Source of the DNA: Gammaproteobacteria bacterium UBA2955
GTDB taxonomy: Bacteria; Pseudomonadota; Gammaproteobacteria; Pseudomonadales; Azotimanducaceae
NCBI GenBank assembly: GCA_002348825.1
Contig: DEBN01000033.1
Coordinates: 33,000 to 69,425 of the forward strand
Direction: 5' to 3'
DNA: 36,426 nucleotides
Shown here: positions 25,158 to 33,208 of the stretch, piece by piece
How the letters are laid out: each line of letters starts with the position of its first letter
Numbering within the stretch: the stretch's first letter is position 1
The notes under the pieces: model-generated
Database searches by the model: none
What the model was told of the DNA's origin: nothing
Seen by the model: only the letters and a program-made list of their open reading frames with translations
Made by a program: the position numbers and the translations under genes

Positions 25158-26123
25158 CTAGCGCGCGGCCACAGTGGCGGTCATGGGATTTGCACGCAAG
25201 TGTGCCAACATGTCCTCCACCATCACAGGAACAATGGCTTTGGGCATATTGTGCCCCATGTTTTGGTAAACCTTGAATGCAGCACCCGAAATGGTCTCAG
25301 CGGTGTGCTCACCATGCTCAACCGAGAGCAGCGCATCGTCAGCGCCGTGCAGAACAAGAGTGGGCGCAGTGATTTTCGCTACCTGCTGGGTTCTGTCGCC
25401 CCCGTTCAAAATCGCGGTGACCTGATTCGGCAACGCCCCCGGATAGAAGCCGAGTTCCTGCAAATTGGTTGCCTGTTCTGCAGAGCTTTCATTCATTTCA
25501 GCAATGCCGTCTTGCTGCTCCTGTCCCGGCTGCGGTAAATGCGGTGCCCAGGTGGTGGACATAATGGACACCAACGATTGAGTTCGTTCTGGAAAGTCGT
25601 ACGCGATGATTTGACCGATCATGCCACCCATGGACGCACCAATAACATGCGCCCGGTCGATCTCCAACGCGTCCAAGACAGCCACAGCATCCGTTGCCAT
25701 ATCCCGCAGCGAGTAAGGCGAATTAACCCTTAAACCGACACGATATTTAAACAATTGCCAAGCCAGCCACAGTCTGCCTTTCTTTGCGGTTCTGGATGAT
25801 TCGCCGACATCGCGATTATCCAGCAGCACGACCCGATAACCCCCTGCTGCCAGACCGGCAATCAGTTCCGGGCTCCATACTCGATGGGAGGCAGACAAGC
25901 CCATGATGATCAAAATCGGCTCCGCCGACGGGTCGCCAACGACACGGTAGGCAATCTCTATATCGCCATTATTGGTCTTCGACATCGGCGCGTCGCGGTC
26001 GTAACCGGCAACCGCATGGGCGCTGAGAGCAAGCAGACATAACGCAACACTGGCCCAGATTCGGAACACGGCAGTAGGCAAGAACTCAGACATCGCAGGC
26101 GGCTCGGTAATTACAGGTCGCAA
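25158..26123 (-). CDS. Alpha/beta hydrolase, exported
   Basis: This 321-residue serine hydrolase has a hydrophobic signal segment (about residues 20-38, cleavage near HAVAG). Its landmarks are LDNRDVGESS, the nucleophile Ser164 in GASMGGMIGQ, the acid in LHGADDALLSVEHG and the base in NMGHNMPK. This set resembles esterases such as those of the aclacinomycin methylesterase (RdmC)-like group. The TTG at 26123 is preceded by AAGGA within the end of the PepSY gene, 9 bases downstream of that gene's stop, which favours coupled translation. The ATG at 26093 is the alternative and lacks a ribosome site. It is operon partner of the hydrolase at 24090. Confidence 0.87.
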   Translation of the reverse strand: MRPVITEPPAMSEFLPTAVFRIWASVALCLLALSAHAVAGYDRDAPMSKTNNGDIEIAYRVVGDPSAEPILIIMGLSASHRVWSPELIAGLAAGGYRVVLLDNRDVGESSRTAKKGRLWLAWQLFKYRVGLRVNSPYSLRDMATDAVAVLDALEIDRAHVIGASMGGMIGQIIAYDFPERTQSLVSIMSTTWAPHLPQPGQEQQDGIAEMNESSAEQATNLQELGFYPGALPNQVTAILNGGDRTQQVAKITAPTLVLHGADDALLSVEHGEHTAETISGAAFKVYQNMGHNMPKAIVPVMVEDMLAHLRANPMTATVAAR

Positions 26124-26132
26124 AGACTTCCT

Positions 26133-27734
26133 TTAATCGACGCTTTTTGCAAGCGTGCTCGGCACAACATTCGCCTCCGATACGCCCCAGACACTGTTGG
26201 CATCACCCAGCTTCAATCGCTTCTGCACCGCTGCGCCCATTTGCCAAAAACACACGGCGCTGACCAAAGATACCGCGCTGACACAGACCAAAGGCCATTC
26301 CTCCAGCGCAACGCTACGCCAGACCGGCATTCCCAACACAACGGCATCGGCCACTGGAATCGCGGCCGTTAAAACGGCGCAAGCGCAGAGCAAATCTCGG
26401 GTGCCAACACTGACGGGACGAATAAAACACCAGGCAATGGCCAGTAAGAACACCGCGTAGTACGCCCATTCGGTCATCTCGCCACGATCATCGAGATCCA
26501 TAAGCACACGACTGGCGAGAAAAGCTGCGGACACAGCGGCCATGCAACCAATGCATACACCGCTGTTCAGCTTCGCAAGGAAAACGGTGGTCGCAGGCTG
26601 CACCGGATTACGCCTCTTGCGCCGCGTTTCGATCCACAACAGGTTGCCGGAATAGAAGAGAAATGCGCCAGAGAGGCCCAGCACAAAGTAAACCCATTTA
26701 ACCAGGTAACCGCCGAAGCTGACGTAGTGTAGGGCAATCAACCCATTGTAAATTGTTGCCCCAATGCCAGACGTATTGGGATGACTGACAGCAAGCACCT
26801 CGCCGGTGCTGCCATTAAGGGTTACGCCGACTCTGGTAAGGAGGGTTTGTGTATTGGAGTCGCCAAAAATTTGCACTGTCGCCTGCCGATCACCGTAATT
26901 AGTGAATCGCAGCTGCGACGCAGAAAAATCGGGCGCCGCACGTTCGGCAATCGCCAGCATGTCCGCCAGAGGCAACATCTTCGCGGACTCGTTCGCGGGC
27001 TCGAGGGGTTGCACAACGCCCAATTCCGGGCCGATCAAATCCAGCAAATCCTCGTCAAATACCAGCAACTGGAATGGCGCGATAGTAAAAATACCGATGC
27101 ACAGAACAACGCTGCTCCAGGCAAACATCATGTGCCACGGCAGCGAGATCACGCCTACCGCATTGTGGGCGTCCAGCCAAAAGCGCTTTTTGTTTTTTCC
27201 GCGTCGAATACTGAATAGATCGCTCAGCAAATTAGGCAGGAAAATTAAGAGCCCGGTCACCAGCGCCAAGCCGTAGATCAGCGAGACGATTCCCAACACA
27301 TAAATACCGAAAGTGGCAGGTAAACCGGCGGTGTAGTGCAATTGATAGATGAAGCCGGCGAGTTGCGCATTGTCCTCCGCGGTGTCGAGCGACCCCGCCT
27401 CGGTCAACCTAAATTCATGGCGTTCAAAAGTTCCATTCGCCAGTCGTTCATACCATCGGACAACATTTACAGGATGATCGGTTTCAGCTGGATAGACTCG
27501 AAGATTGCTCACCATGCCGGGACGGTCTTCCACAGCCAGATCCAATAGCCGTTGCGCATCGGCAATACTCTGCTGTTCGCTGACCGAGCTTTTATGATAG
27601 GTGTCCCAAACTTCGAGCTCGTGGAAAAACACGGTGAGGGATCCCGCATAGAACGCTATAAACAAAGCCATACCGGCTGCGAGTCCGGTCCAGGTGTGTA
27701 CACCGAGAAATATTTTTATTGTGCTCTTGTTCAT
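26133..27734 (-). CDS. PepSY-associated transmembrane protein (PiuB/iron-regulated type)
   Basis: This 533-residue inner-membrane protein starts with the signature GVHTWTGLAAGMALFIAFYAGSLTVF-like helix and has periplasmic PepSY-like regions (residues about 50-110 and 250-310). Histidine-containing helices follow: YQLHYTAGLP, WLDAHNAVGVISLPWHMMFAW and LIALHYVSFGG. In the family these histidines are thought to bind heme for ferric reduction at the membrane. Four more helices follow at the C-terminus. Its ATG overlaps the stop of the upstream small membrane gene by 4 bases. Iron-related function is family knowledge; no Fur-like box is seen directly ahead of this operon. Confidence 0.9.
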   Translation of the reverse strand: MNKSTIKIFLGVHTWTGLAAGMALFIAFYAGSLTVFFHELEVWDTYHKSSVSEQQSIADAQRLLDLAVEDRPGMVSNLRVYPAETDHPVNVVRWYERLANGTFERHEFRLTEAGSLDTAEDNAQLAGFIYQLHYTAGLPATFGIYVLGIVSLIYGLALVTGLLIFLPNLLSDLFSIRRGKNKKRFWLDAHNAVGVISLPWHMMFAWSSVVLCIGIFTIAPFQLLVFDEDLLDLIGPELGVVQPLEPANESAKMLPLADMLAIAERAAPDFSASQLRFTNYGDRQATVQIFGDSNTQTLLTRVGVTLNGSTGEVLAVSHPNTSGIGATIYNGLIALHYVSFGGYLVKWVYFVLGLSGAFLFYSGNLLWIETRRKRRNPVQPATTVFLAKLNSGVCIGCMAAVSAAFLASRVLMDLDDRGEMTEWAYYAVFLLAIAWCFIRPVSVGTRDLLCACAVLTAAIPVADAVVLGMPVWRSVALEEWPLVCVSAVSLVSAVCFWQMGAAVQKRLKLGDANSVWGVSEANVVPSTLAKSVD

Positions 27735-27994
27735 AGCACCGCCAATCCTGCCGTTCTGAGCAGAGCGATCAGCGCAAAACCGAGTGCGGCAATGACCAGC
27801 AGACCGACGGCGACCCGCCGCGATTCAGCAATAAGATAACTGCAAACCGTCAGTGTCACCCAGACCGGAAAGACCAAAAGCAACACCGGAAGAATGATGT
27901 TGGTTGTTTGCGGCGTGAGCACCAGCACCAGGCCGACGATTGCGAACGTCGCCGGAATAGACAGCACCACCGCTATGAGCGATCTAATCAACAT
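27731..27994 (-). CDS. Small membrane protein, DUF3649-like
   Basis: This 87-residue protein has three hydrophobic helices (LIAVVLSIPATFAIVGLVLV, ILPVLLLVFPVWVTLTVCSYL and VGLLVIAALGFALIALL). Its SYLIAESRRVAVGLL block resembles DUF3649 proteins, small membrane proteins commonly encoded next to PepSY proteins in iron clusters. The ATG overlaps the preceding gene by 11 bases and its stop overlaps the PepSY start by 4, so the three are translated together. Probably a subunit or stabiliser of the PepSY protein. Confidence 0.75.
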   Translation of the reverse strand: MLIRSLIAVVLSIPATFAIVGLVLVLTPQTTNIILPVLLLVFPVWVTLTVCSYLIAESRRVAVGLLVIAALGFALIALLRTAGLAVL

Positions 27995-28253
27995 GACGTC
28001 TCATCAGGAAATCCGCCAGCTTATCTAGATTTATCCAGGGCAATACCGTGCACAACAGCATGTACCACGCAAACAACGTATAGGCGCCCGGCCAGAAACC
28101 ACCCAGCGACTCACCCCAATAAAGCGCACCCGCGAGGCTGATCATGCTAATCGCAAACACACGCCGACGACGCAACAGCTTGGAATACCTCACCGATATA
28201 ACGGTTGTCACAGCAGCAGTGCTCGCGAGCGCGAGGCTTAAGAAGATGGCCAA
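27984..28253 (-). CDS. Small membrane protein, DUF3325-like
   Basis: This protein of about 89 residues has three hydrophobic helices and a basic RYSKLLRRRRVF loop followed by AISMISLAGALYWG. This arrangement is reminiscent of DUF3325 proteins that accompany PepSY and DUF3649 proteins. I prefer the TTG at 28253, which directly precedes the first helix and has AGG 6 bases before it. An ATG at 28325 would add 24 cysteine- and tyrosine-rich residues not expected in the family and has no ribosome site. It is the first gene of the five-gene operon. Confidence 0.6.
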   Translation of the reverse strand: MAIFLSLALASTAAVTTVISVRYSKLLRRRRVFAISMISLAGALYWGESLGGFWPGAYTLFAWYMLLCTVLPWINLDKLADFLMRRHVD

Positions 28254-28551
28254 CTGGGTCCTTTCGCGTATTTTAATGTCTACCAAATCGTAACAGTCAC
28301 ACTGATAAATGCGAATACATCTCATTTAAGTCTGGCACGCCGTCAGAGGCCCCGCCGTTTTTCGCCAAGCAACGACTAGGCGCTATTGGCCCGATGTTGT
28401 GTCAGACTCTTGCGCTTAATTACTGCAGTGAAACCGCCAGTTAGAAATCTGTATACATGACGGGCTGTACGCATTTTGCAGCCACTCGCGAATCGACGAG
28501 CGGCAGCTGAGGATTCGCCTGACCGATCACCTGAGAGCCACAGAGAGTCTT

Positions 28552-30039
28552 ATGCCCACAAACCAGCACCACAACGAGAGTCCTGCGTATAGCGCTTTGC
28601 GGGCGGCTACAAAGGTTCTAATCGAAGAGTACGTTGCTTCCAATCCAAAAAGTGCGGAGGCTTTCGCTGCCGCCAAGGCATCGGGGATCGCCGGCGGGAC
28701 CAACCGAGCGTCGATTTTTCACGAGCCCTTTCCACTTACCTTCGTCAACGCCAAACACGCGACCGCGGTTACCGCTGACGGACAGCAGTTAACCGATTTT
28801 CTCGGTAACTATACGGCCGGTTTATTCGGCTTCTCTCCGGAACCCGTCAAAGCCGCGGTAGTCGAGGCAATGGAGAATGGCCACGCCCTGGGTGGCGCGC
28901 CAAATCTGCTCGAAGCTGCAGTGGCCCGGGAATTCACCAAACGATTCCCATCGATAGATTTGGTTCGATTCAGTAACACAGGCACCGAAGCTAATTCCTA
29001 CGCGATTCATACAGCCCGTGCCGTCACCGGGCGAAATAAAATCGTTATGTACGATGGGGCCTACCACGGGGCATGGATTCACGGAGGCAAGGCTGCTGGC
29101 CCGCTGGACACCCCCTATGAAAAGATAACCGTTCCATACGGCAATGCGCAGCTTATTGCTGATGCAATAGCGGCGAACGCTGACGAGATTGCGGCCGTCA
29201 TTATAGAACCCGTGTCGATCAGCCCATTGGTCTACTTAAAACAGGTATCCCCAAAGCCGTACCTGCAAAAAATAAGGCAGGCCTGCGACGAAGCGGGATG
29301 TGCGCTTATTTTCGACGAAGTCATGACGTCGCGCCTAGCGCCCGGTGGCGCACAGGAGCTGCTGGGCGTAACTCCAGACTTAACTACTTTTGGTAAATAC
29401 TTCGGTGGCGGCCTACCGTTTGGTGGATTCGGCGGAAAACGCGCGTGGATGGAACGACACGACCCCAAACACCCCAACACGATAAACAGTGGTGGCACGT
29501 TTAATCAGAACGCGATCTGTCTGGCAGCCGTCCAAGCCGTGTTTAAACACCTCTGGTCGGAGGAGCAATGCCAGCGCCACAATGCACGCGCCACGGAGTT
29601 TAAAAATGCGATCAATGAATTGGCGCGGGCCTACAACGCGCCCTGTAAGGCCTATGGAACCGGCAGCTTACTGACCTTGATCTGGCAGCAACAGTCGGTG
29701 ACAGACGAGCAATACGCCGCAGATACGCTGACCCATAACCTCAATTTGGTCGCCAAACGCTGCGTCTTTCAATGCACGGAATTGTTTTGGTTTTACATGC
29801 TGCAACGACATGACCTCCTTGCTGGCAGCCCAAAGCTAAACTACCTGACCCTACCCACTACCCTGCACGACTCAGACTACGAAAAATTCCTGCGCGGAAT
29901 GGAAATGTTTTTCCAAACATACGCCAACGATCTACAACTGTTGCACAATGAAACCAAGGGCAGCGCCCAGCTGACGCCGGAAGAACAAGAACTAATCGCG
30001 CTTCGAACAACACCCTACCCACAGTCTCGCGAAGCATAG
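28552..30039 (+). CDS. Class III aminotransferase, glutamate-1-semialdehyde aminomutase-like
   Basis: This 495-residue PLP-dependent enzyme of fold type I shows blocks DFLGNYTAGLFG, NTGTEANSYAIHTARAVTGR (phosphate-binding region), MYDGAYHGAW and EPVSISPLVYLKQ. LIFDEVMTSR (Asp at the pyridine nitrogen) and TFGKYFGGGLPFGGFGG follow, whose Lys (near residue 282) should bind PLP. It resembles hemL but is about 60 residues longer. It has no tetrapyrrole neighbours, so it is more likely an aminotransferase of an amino acid or amine. Divergent from the PepSY operon, with a 298-base gap. Confidence 0.85.
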   Translation: MPTNQHHNESPAYSALRAATKVLIEEYVASNPKSAEAFAAAKASGIAGGTNRASIFHEPFPLTFVNAKHATAVTADGQQLTDFLGNYTAGLFGFSPEPVKAAVVEAMENGHALGGAPNLLEAAVAREFTKRFPSIDLVRFSNTGTEANSYAIHTARAVTGRNKIVMYDGAYHGAWIHGGKAAGPLDTPYEKITVPYGNAQLIADAIAANADEIAAVIIEPVSISPLVYLKQVSPKPYLQKIRQACDEAGCALIFDEVMTSRLAPGGAQELLGVTPDLTTFGKYFGGGLPFGGFGGKRAWMERHDPKHPNTINSGGTFNQNAICLAAVQAVFKHLWSEEQCQRHNARATEFKNAINELARAYNAPCKAYGTGSLLTLIWQQQSVTDEQYAADTLTHNLNLVAKRCVFQCTELFWFYMLQRHDLLAGSPKLNYLTLPTTLHDSDYEKFLRGMEMFFQTYANDLQLLHNETKGSAQLTPEEQELIALRTTPYPQSREA

Positions 30040-30159
30040 CTCGGCCAGGGGGCTGCGGTAGTCTGCACCAATGCAGGTATGAGCGCCGTTCTCGATACAC
30101 AGGATAAGTGACCCGGAGCTTGGCGCTTGTCCAGCAGACAGGAACTGCACCAAAAGCGA

Positions 30160-30193
30160 GTTGGTGTGGCTATTTTGCTCCGCCAACACCAAC
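30160..30193. repeat. Inverted repeat in 3' ends of convergent genes
   Basis: GTTGGTGT and ACACCAAC form a perfect 8-bp stem around an 18-base loop, overlapping the end of the methyltransferase-like gene and lying about 120 bases after the aminotransferase stop. No T-run follows, so its role as a terminator is doubtful. Confidence 0.25.
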
Positions 30194-30838
30194 ATTTAGA
30201 TCACCCACCAGCTCGAATAGAGCGTCACCCCGCGCCAAGTACTTGGTCTCAAAACCAGTAATCGGCCGTTCAGTTGCGATTTCTCGCCACTTAGCCTCGA
30301 CCCCAACGGCATCGAGAGCTACAACAAACTCCTCGGCATAAAAAGACCAGTTGGTACGCACAGTTAGCACACCACCGAGGTTTAGCAGCGCGGGCAGAGC
30401 CGGCGAGCCGTACCAGCGCTTGCGGATTTGCGATGGCTTTGGGTAGGGGTTCGGATACAGCAGGTAGTGGCGCCAAGCCCGCCATCCCGCATCGTGAGCT
30501 AACCGCCAAAAATCCCTTACGTCGGTTCGCAGCAAAAGATAGTTTGAATCTTCAGCGCCTCGATGACGCGCCAGTCGATGCGCTGATTTGTCTAACCCCA
30601 GCACCAGCGAATCCGGGAAGGCCGCCGCCAGATGCCGAGTGCTGTCACCCGTGCCACAGCAGGAATCGATGATTAGGGTCTGCCCCGACCGCTCAACCCG
30701 ATCGCGCACAGCGGCGAAGGCCGCGGTCGAATGCGCGGCGATCGGGCGTCTCCATACCGTCTGACAATGCAAAGCAGCAATTTGCGCGACCTCCGATCGC
30801 GGGCGCTGTTGAGGCGTCTTATGACGGTGTAATTTCAT
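30170..30838 (-). CDS. TrmB-like SAM-dependent methyltransferase
   Basis: This protein of about 222 residues has a Rossmann SAM-binding motif (IIDSCCGTGDSTRHLA, near residues 56-71) and the acidic VLGLDKSAHRL. The later block LYPNPYPKPSQIRKRWYGSP resembles the FPDPWPKxxHxKRR motif of tRNA (guanine-N7) methyltransferase, though the key residues are changed. C-terminal RTNWSFYAEEF matches the TrmB DNxxYxE region loosely. It is probably a TrmB paralog with a different RNA target. Two starts are possible (30838 ATG, 30862 GTG); I take the ATG. A normal trmB would be expected elsewhere in the genome. Confidence 0.7.
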   Translation of the reverse strand: MKLHRHKTPQQRPRSEVAQIAALHCQTVWRRPIAAHSTAAFAAVRDRVERSGQTLIIDSCCGTGDSTRHLAAAFPDSLVLGLDKSAHRLARHRGAEDSNYLLLRTDVRDFWRLAHDAGWRAWRHYLLYPNPYPKPSQIRKRWYGSPALPALLNLGGVLTVRTNWSFYAEEFVVALDAVGVEAKWREIATERPITGFETKYLARGDALFELVGDLNVGVGGAK

Positions 30839-30874
30839 GCGTGCGTCGATAGCGGTAACCACGAATAAATTGAC

Positions 30875-31461
30875 TTAGCGATCGAAATCTACCATCGCTC
30901 CAATTGGGATGATTTCTCCAGTCAGACCCTCAGATGCCGCCGAAGCCAGAAACTTGCTGAGCCTGATCAGTCCACCTTTAGCAGCACCGTAGCGGCTTAT
31001 CGGTCCCGCGCCCTTTATGCCCGCAACCGAAGAAACATTTATGGTCTTGCCGCTCATCTGCGTTTGCGTTATCGCGCCCACCCGCTGGGCGCAAAGAAAC
31101 GGCGCCGACAGAATTAAATCGATGACCTTCTGCCATTCATCGTAACTGAGCGTCTCAGGCGGCTTGGAAAACCGCGCACCACCGCCGTTGTTCACTAAAA
31201 TGTCGATGCGGCCGAACTGCTCGACCCCCGATCAACAAGGCTCTGCACAGCATCTGGCGCACACACATCTATTGGACGGGCGATAGCCGATGCCCCGGTA
31301 GCCAAAATCTCGAGTTGCAGGCGCGGAAGATCTTCTGTGTTGCGGCCGGCCGGCACAACCCTTACCCCCACTGCAGCGTATTGCCTCACAGTTTCACTGC
31401 CGATGCCGCCGGCAGCGCCGGTAACAATCGCCGTTTCACCCGAAAGACTAAAATCTGCCAT
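30875..31461 (-). pseudogene. Broken short-chain dehydrogenase/reductase (frameshift plus internal deletion)
   Basis: Two adjoining minus-strand frames together make one SDR. The first (from the ATG at 31461) has the cofactor motif TGAAGGIG and ends at about 31195. The second continues with VNNGGG, NVSSVAG (catalytic Ser) and YGAAKGG (Tyr and Lys). Near 31228 a run of five G would restore the frame if it had six (giving VEQFGRIDILVNN). Downstream, LIRLSK runs directly into FLASAASEGLTGEIIPIG, which in SDRs belongs about 60 residues later, so an internal stretch is also missing. Frameshift could be a sequencing error in a G-run; the deletion would not be. The active-site Ser-Tyr-Lys set survives, but the substrate-binding region does not. 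Confidence 0.75.
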
Positions 31462-31514
31462 CGCCCAGCTCGCAAACTTGCACCGGAGAACCCCCGAATT
31501 GCCTGTCCGCTGCA

Positions 31515-32435
31515 TCAAGCCACAAACGCACTGAGTACCTCTTGTTCATAATGCTGGTAGACCTCTGGCGTCTCCGAATTCAATCCGCCGATCATAATTT
31601 CGTCCACACCCGCGCCAGCTATTTCACCCAACCGATCGATAACATAGTTTTTTGGGCCAATCGCCGCGCCCTCACCCAAGCGTCGTGCCTTGATCATAGC
31701 CGCGCAGAGTTCTTTATCGTCAGAGACCAACGATGGGACCAAGATCGTTTTGCGGATTTCGGTCGGATCGCGACCAACAGTTTCGCAATGTTGCTCGAGA
31801 ATGCCCCACTTTTTATCGAGAAATTCTTTCGTCATTGGCCCGCCCGCCCAGCCGTCCAAGTTAAAAACATCGCCGAACATTGCGAGGGTTTTTAATGTCC
31901 GTTTGGGACCAGTACCGCCGACCATGATGGGAATCGGACTACCGAACGGTCCGGGCGATAACGGCGCCTCATCTAACTGGTAATAGGTACCGTTGTAAGT
32001 CACCGGAGCTGTGGCATGGAACAACGCACGAATCAATTCACAAGCCTCCTGCAGTCTGTCCTGACGTTCGCGCATAGGCGGAAATTCCCAACCAAAGGCC
32101 TCGTGTTCACGTTGAAACCACGCGGCTCCTATCGCTAACGTAAACCGACCATGGCTGATTTGATCTACCGTGGCCGCCATTTTTGCCGCGAGCGCTGGGT
32201 TACGGTAGGTATTTCCCAGCACCATGTGGCCGATTTGCACATTGTGCGTAAATGCCGCAGCAGCCGCGGCGACGCTGAACCCCTCGTAAGCCGTCGCGTG
32301 CTCTGGCCTACCCGGCGGTAAGTAGTGATCGGCAAACCAAACACTGTTCCAGCGGCCACTATCACAGCACTCAACCACCTGTCGTATGTTGTCCCAAGTT
32401 GTGGCGTATACGCCGACCTGCGCGCCAAATTTCAT
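31515..32435 (-). CDS. Luciferase-like (LLM class) flavin-dependent oxidoreductase
   Basis: This 306-residue TIM-barrel LLM enzyme is distinct from the one at 23140. Blocks include RWNSVWFADHYLPP, VQIGHMVLGNTYRNPALAAKM, RFTLAIGAAWFQREHEAFGW and PIPIMVGGTGPKRTLKTLAMFGD, with a C-terminal GAGVDEIMIGGL. It would use F420 or FMN; substrate unknown. Its stop overlaps the region where the broken SDR begins, so the two were probably one operon. The neighbouring loss of SDR function suggests a decaying pathway. Confidence 0.9.
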   Translation of the reverse strand: MKFGAQVGVYATTWDNIRQVVECCDSGRWNSVWFADHYLPPGRPEHATAYEGFSVAAAAAAFTHNVQIGHMVLGNTYRNPALAAKMAATVDQISHGRFTLAIGAAWFQREHEAFGWEFPPMRERQDRLQEACELIRALFHATAPVTYNGTYYQLDEAPLSPGPFGSPIPIMVGGTGPKRTLKTLAMFGDVFNLDGWAGGPMTKEFLDKKWGILEQHCETVGRDPTEIRKTILVPSLVSDDKELCAAMIKARRLGEGAAIGPKNYVIDRLGEIAGAGVDEIMIGGLNSETPEVYQHYEQEVLSAFVA

Positions 32436-32515
32436 CCCGCATCCCCCTATGGCAAATAGCCTGTCAGCGCTTTACGCGCTGCCCAAAACCGCTCGACCCC
32501 CACAAACACGTGTAT

Positions 32516-33112
32516 TTATTTGAAGGTGCCAAAAACACCGCGTTGATAAAGATAGTTCATGCTCCATTTCTCTCTCAAGAACGTCGATTCATTTTTGTTG
32601 TCTGGCGTAATTATCTCGTCAACCTCAAACCGCACCGCGGTGGTTTGAATTTGCATCATGAGCTCAAAGATTCTCAATCCAGCAGCTTCGACAAGGTCCA
32701 CCAAATCACACGCCTCACCGGCCGCATAAATCAGCGCACGCTGAGCATCTGTAAAGCGGCCTCCGGTAGGGTCGAAAACATCTAGCGTGTCCCGGTCAAC
32801 CAACCAATAATGACCGTTGCCGCAATGGTCTGGAGCCGAATAACAGAGCAATGCAGATGTCTTTATTAAATATTGCAGCGCTATGGCCGCAGCCATGCTG
32901 TCATCTTTCGGTTCAGGCAAATGTTCCAGTATCTGCTGTGAAAGCTCCGCGGCGTGTGTTTTGGTGTAATCACGGCGCCGATACTGAATAAATTCAGTTG
33001 AGTTTTTGTTAGCCCTAAAAAGTAACGAGAAGCCCTCAAAATCCACAATGTAATCTAAATGTTTTTGCAAACTCACCTGCGCACGCTTAACCACAGCTGC
33101 AGAACCTAGCAT
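32516..33112 (-). CDS. Hypothetical protein with a GHYWL..FDPTGGRF motif
   Basis: This 198-residue protein is soluble with no signal peptide. In the middle, CGNGHYWLVDRD followed by LDVFDPTGGRFTDAQ resembles the His-Asp part of some papain- or transglutaminase-like folds (YunG-like HYWN...DLT..QF proteins), with cysteines in LLCYS and HCGNG just before. The match is short and I would not name a function. Around it are a charged N-terminal half and a C-terminal helix (IFELMMQIQ). An upstream G-rich ribosome site precedes the ATG. It lies downstream of the membrane-protein gene (96-base gap). Confidence 0.6.
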   Translation of the reverse strand: MLGSAAVVKRAQVSLQKHLDYIVDFEGFSLLFRANKNSTEFIQYRRRDYTKTHAAELSQQILEHLPEPKDDSMAAAIALQYLIKTSALLCYSAPDHCGNGHYWLVDRDTLDVFDPTGGRFTDAQRALIYAAGEACDLVDLVEAAGLRIFELMMQIQTTAVRFEVDEIITPDNKNESTFLREKWSMNYLYQRGVFGTFK

Positions 33113-33208
33113 AACTGCCCCAGCAGAACGCGTGCATACTGCCGGCCGCGTCTAGAGCCCGGTTTTTGTCCAGTGTGAATAAGGCGAATGTGCGGGCAAA
33201 GCGGCTCT

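Noticed and set aside
30875..31195. The SDR C-terminal frame as an independent small gene
   Set aside because: It starts in the middle of the conserved VNNGGG block and continues the upstream frame after a one-base shift.
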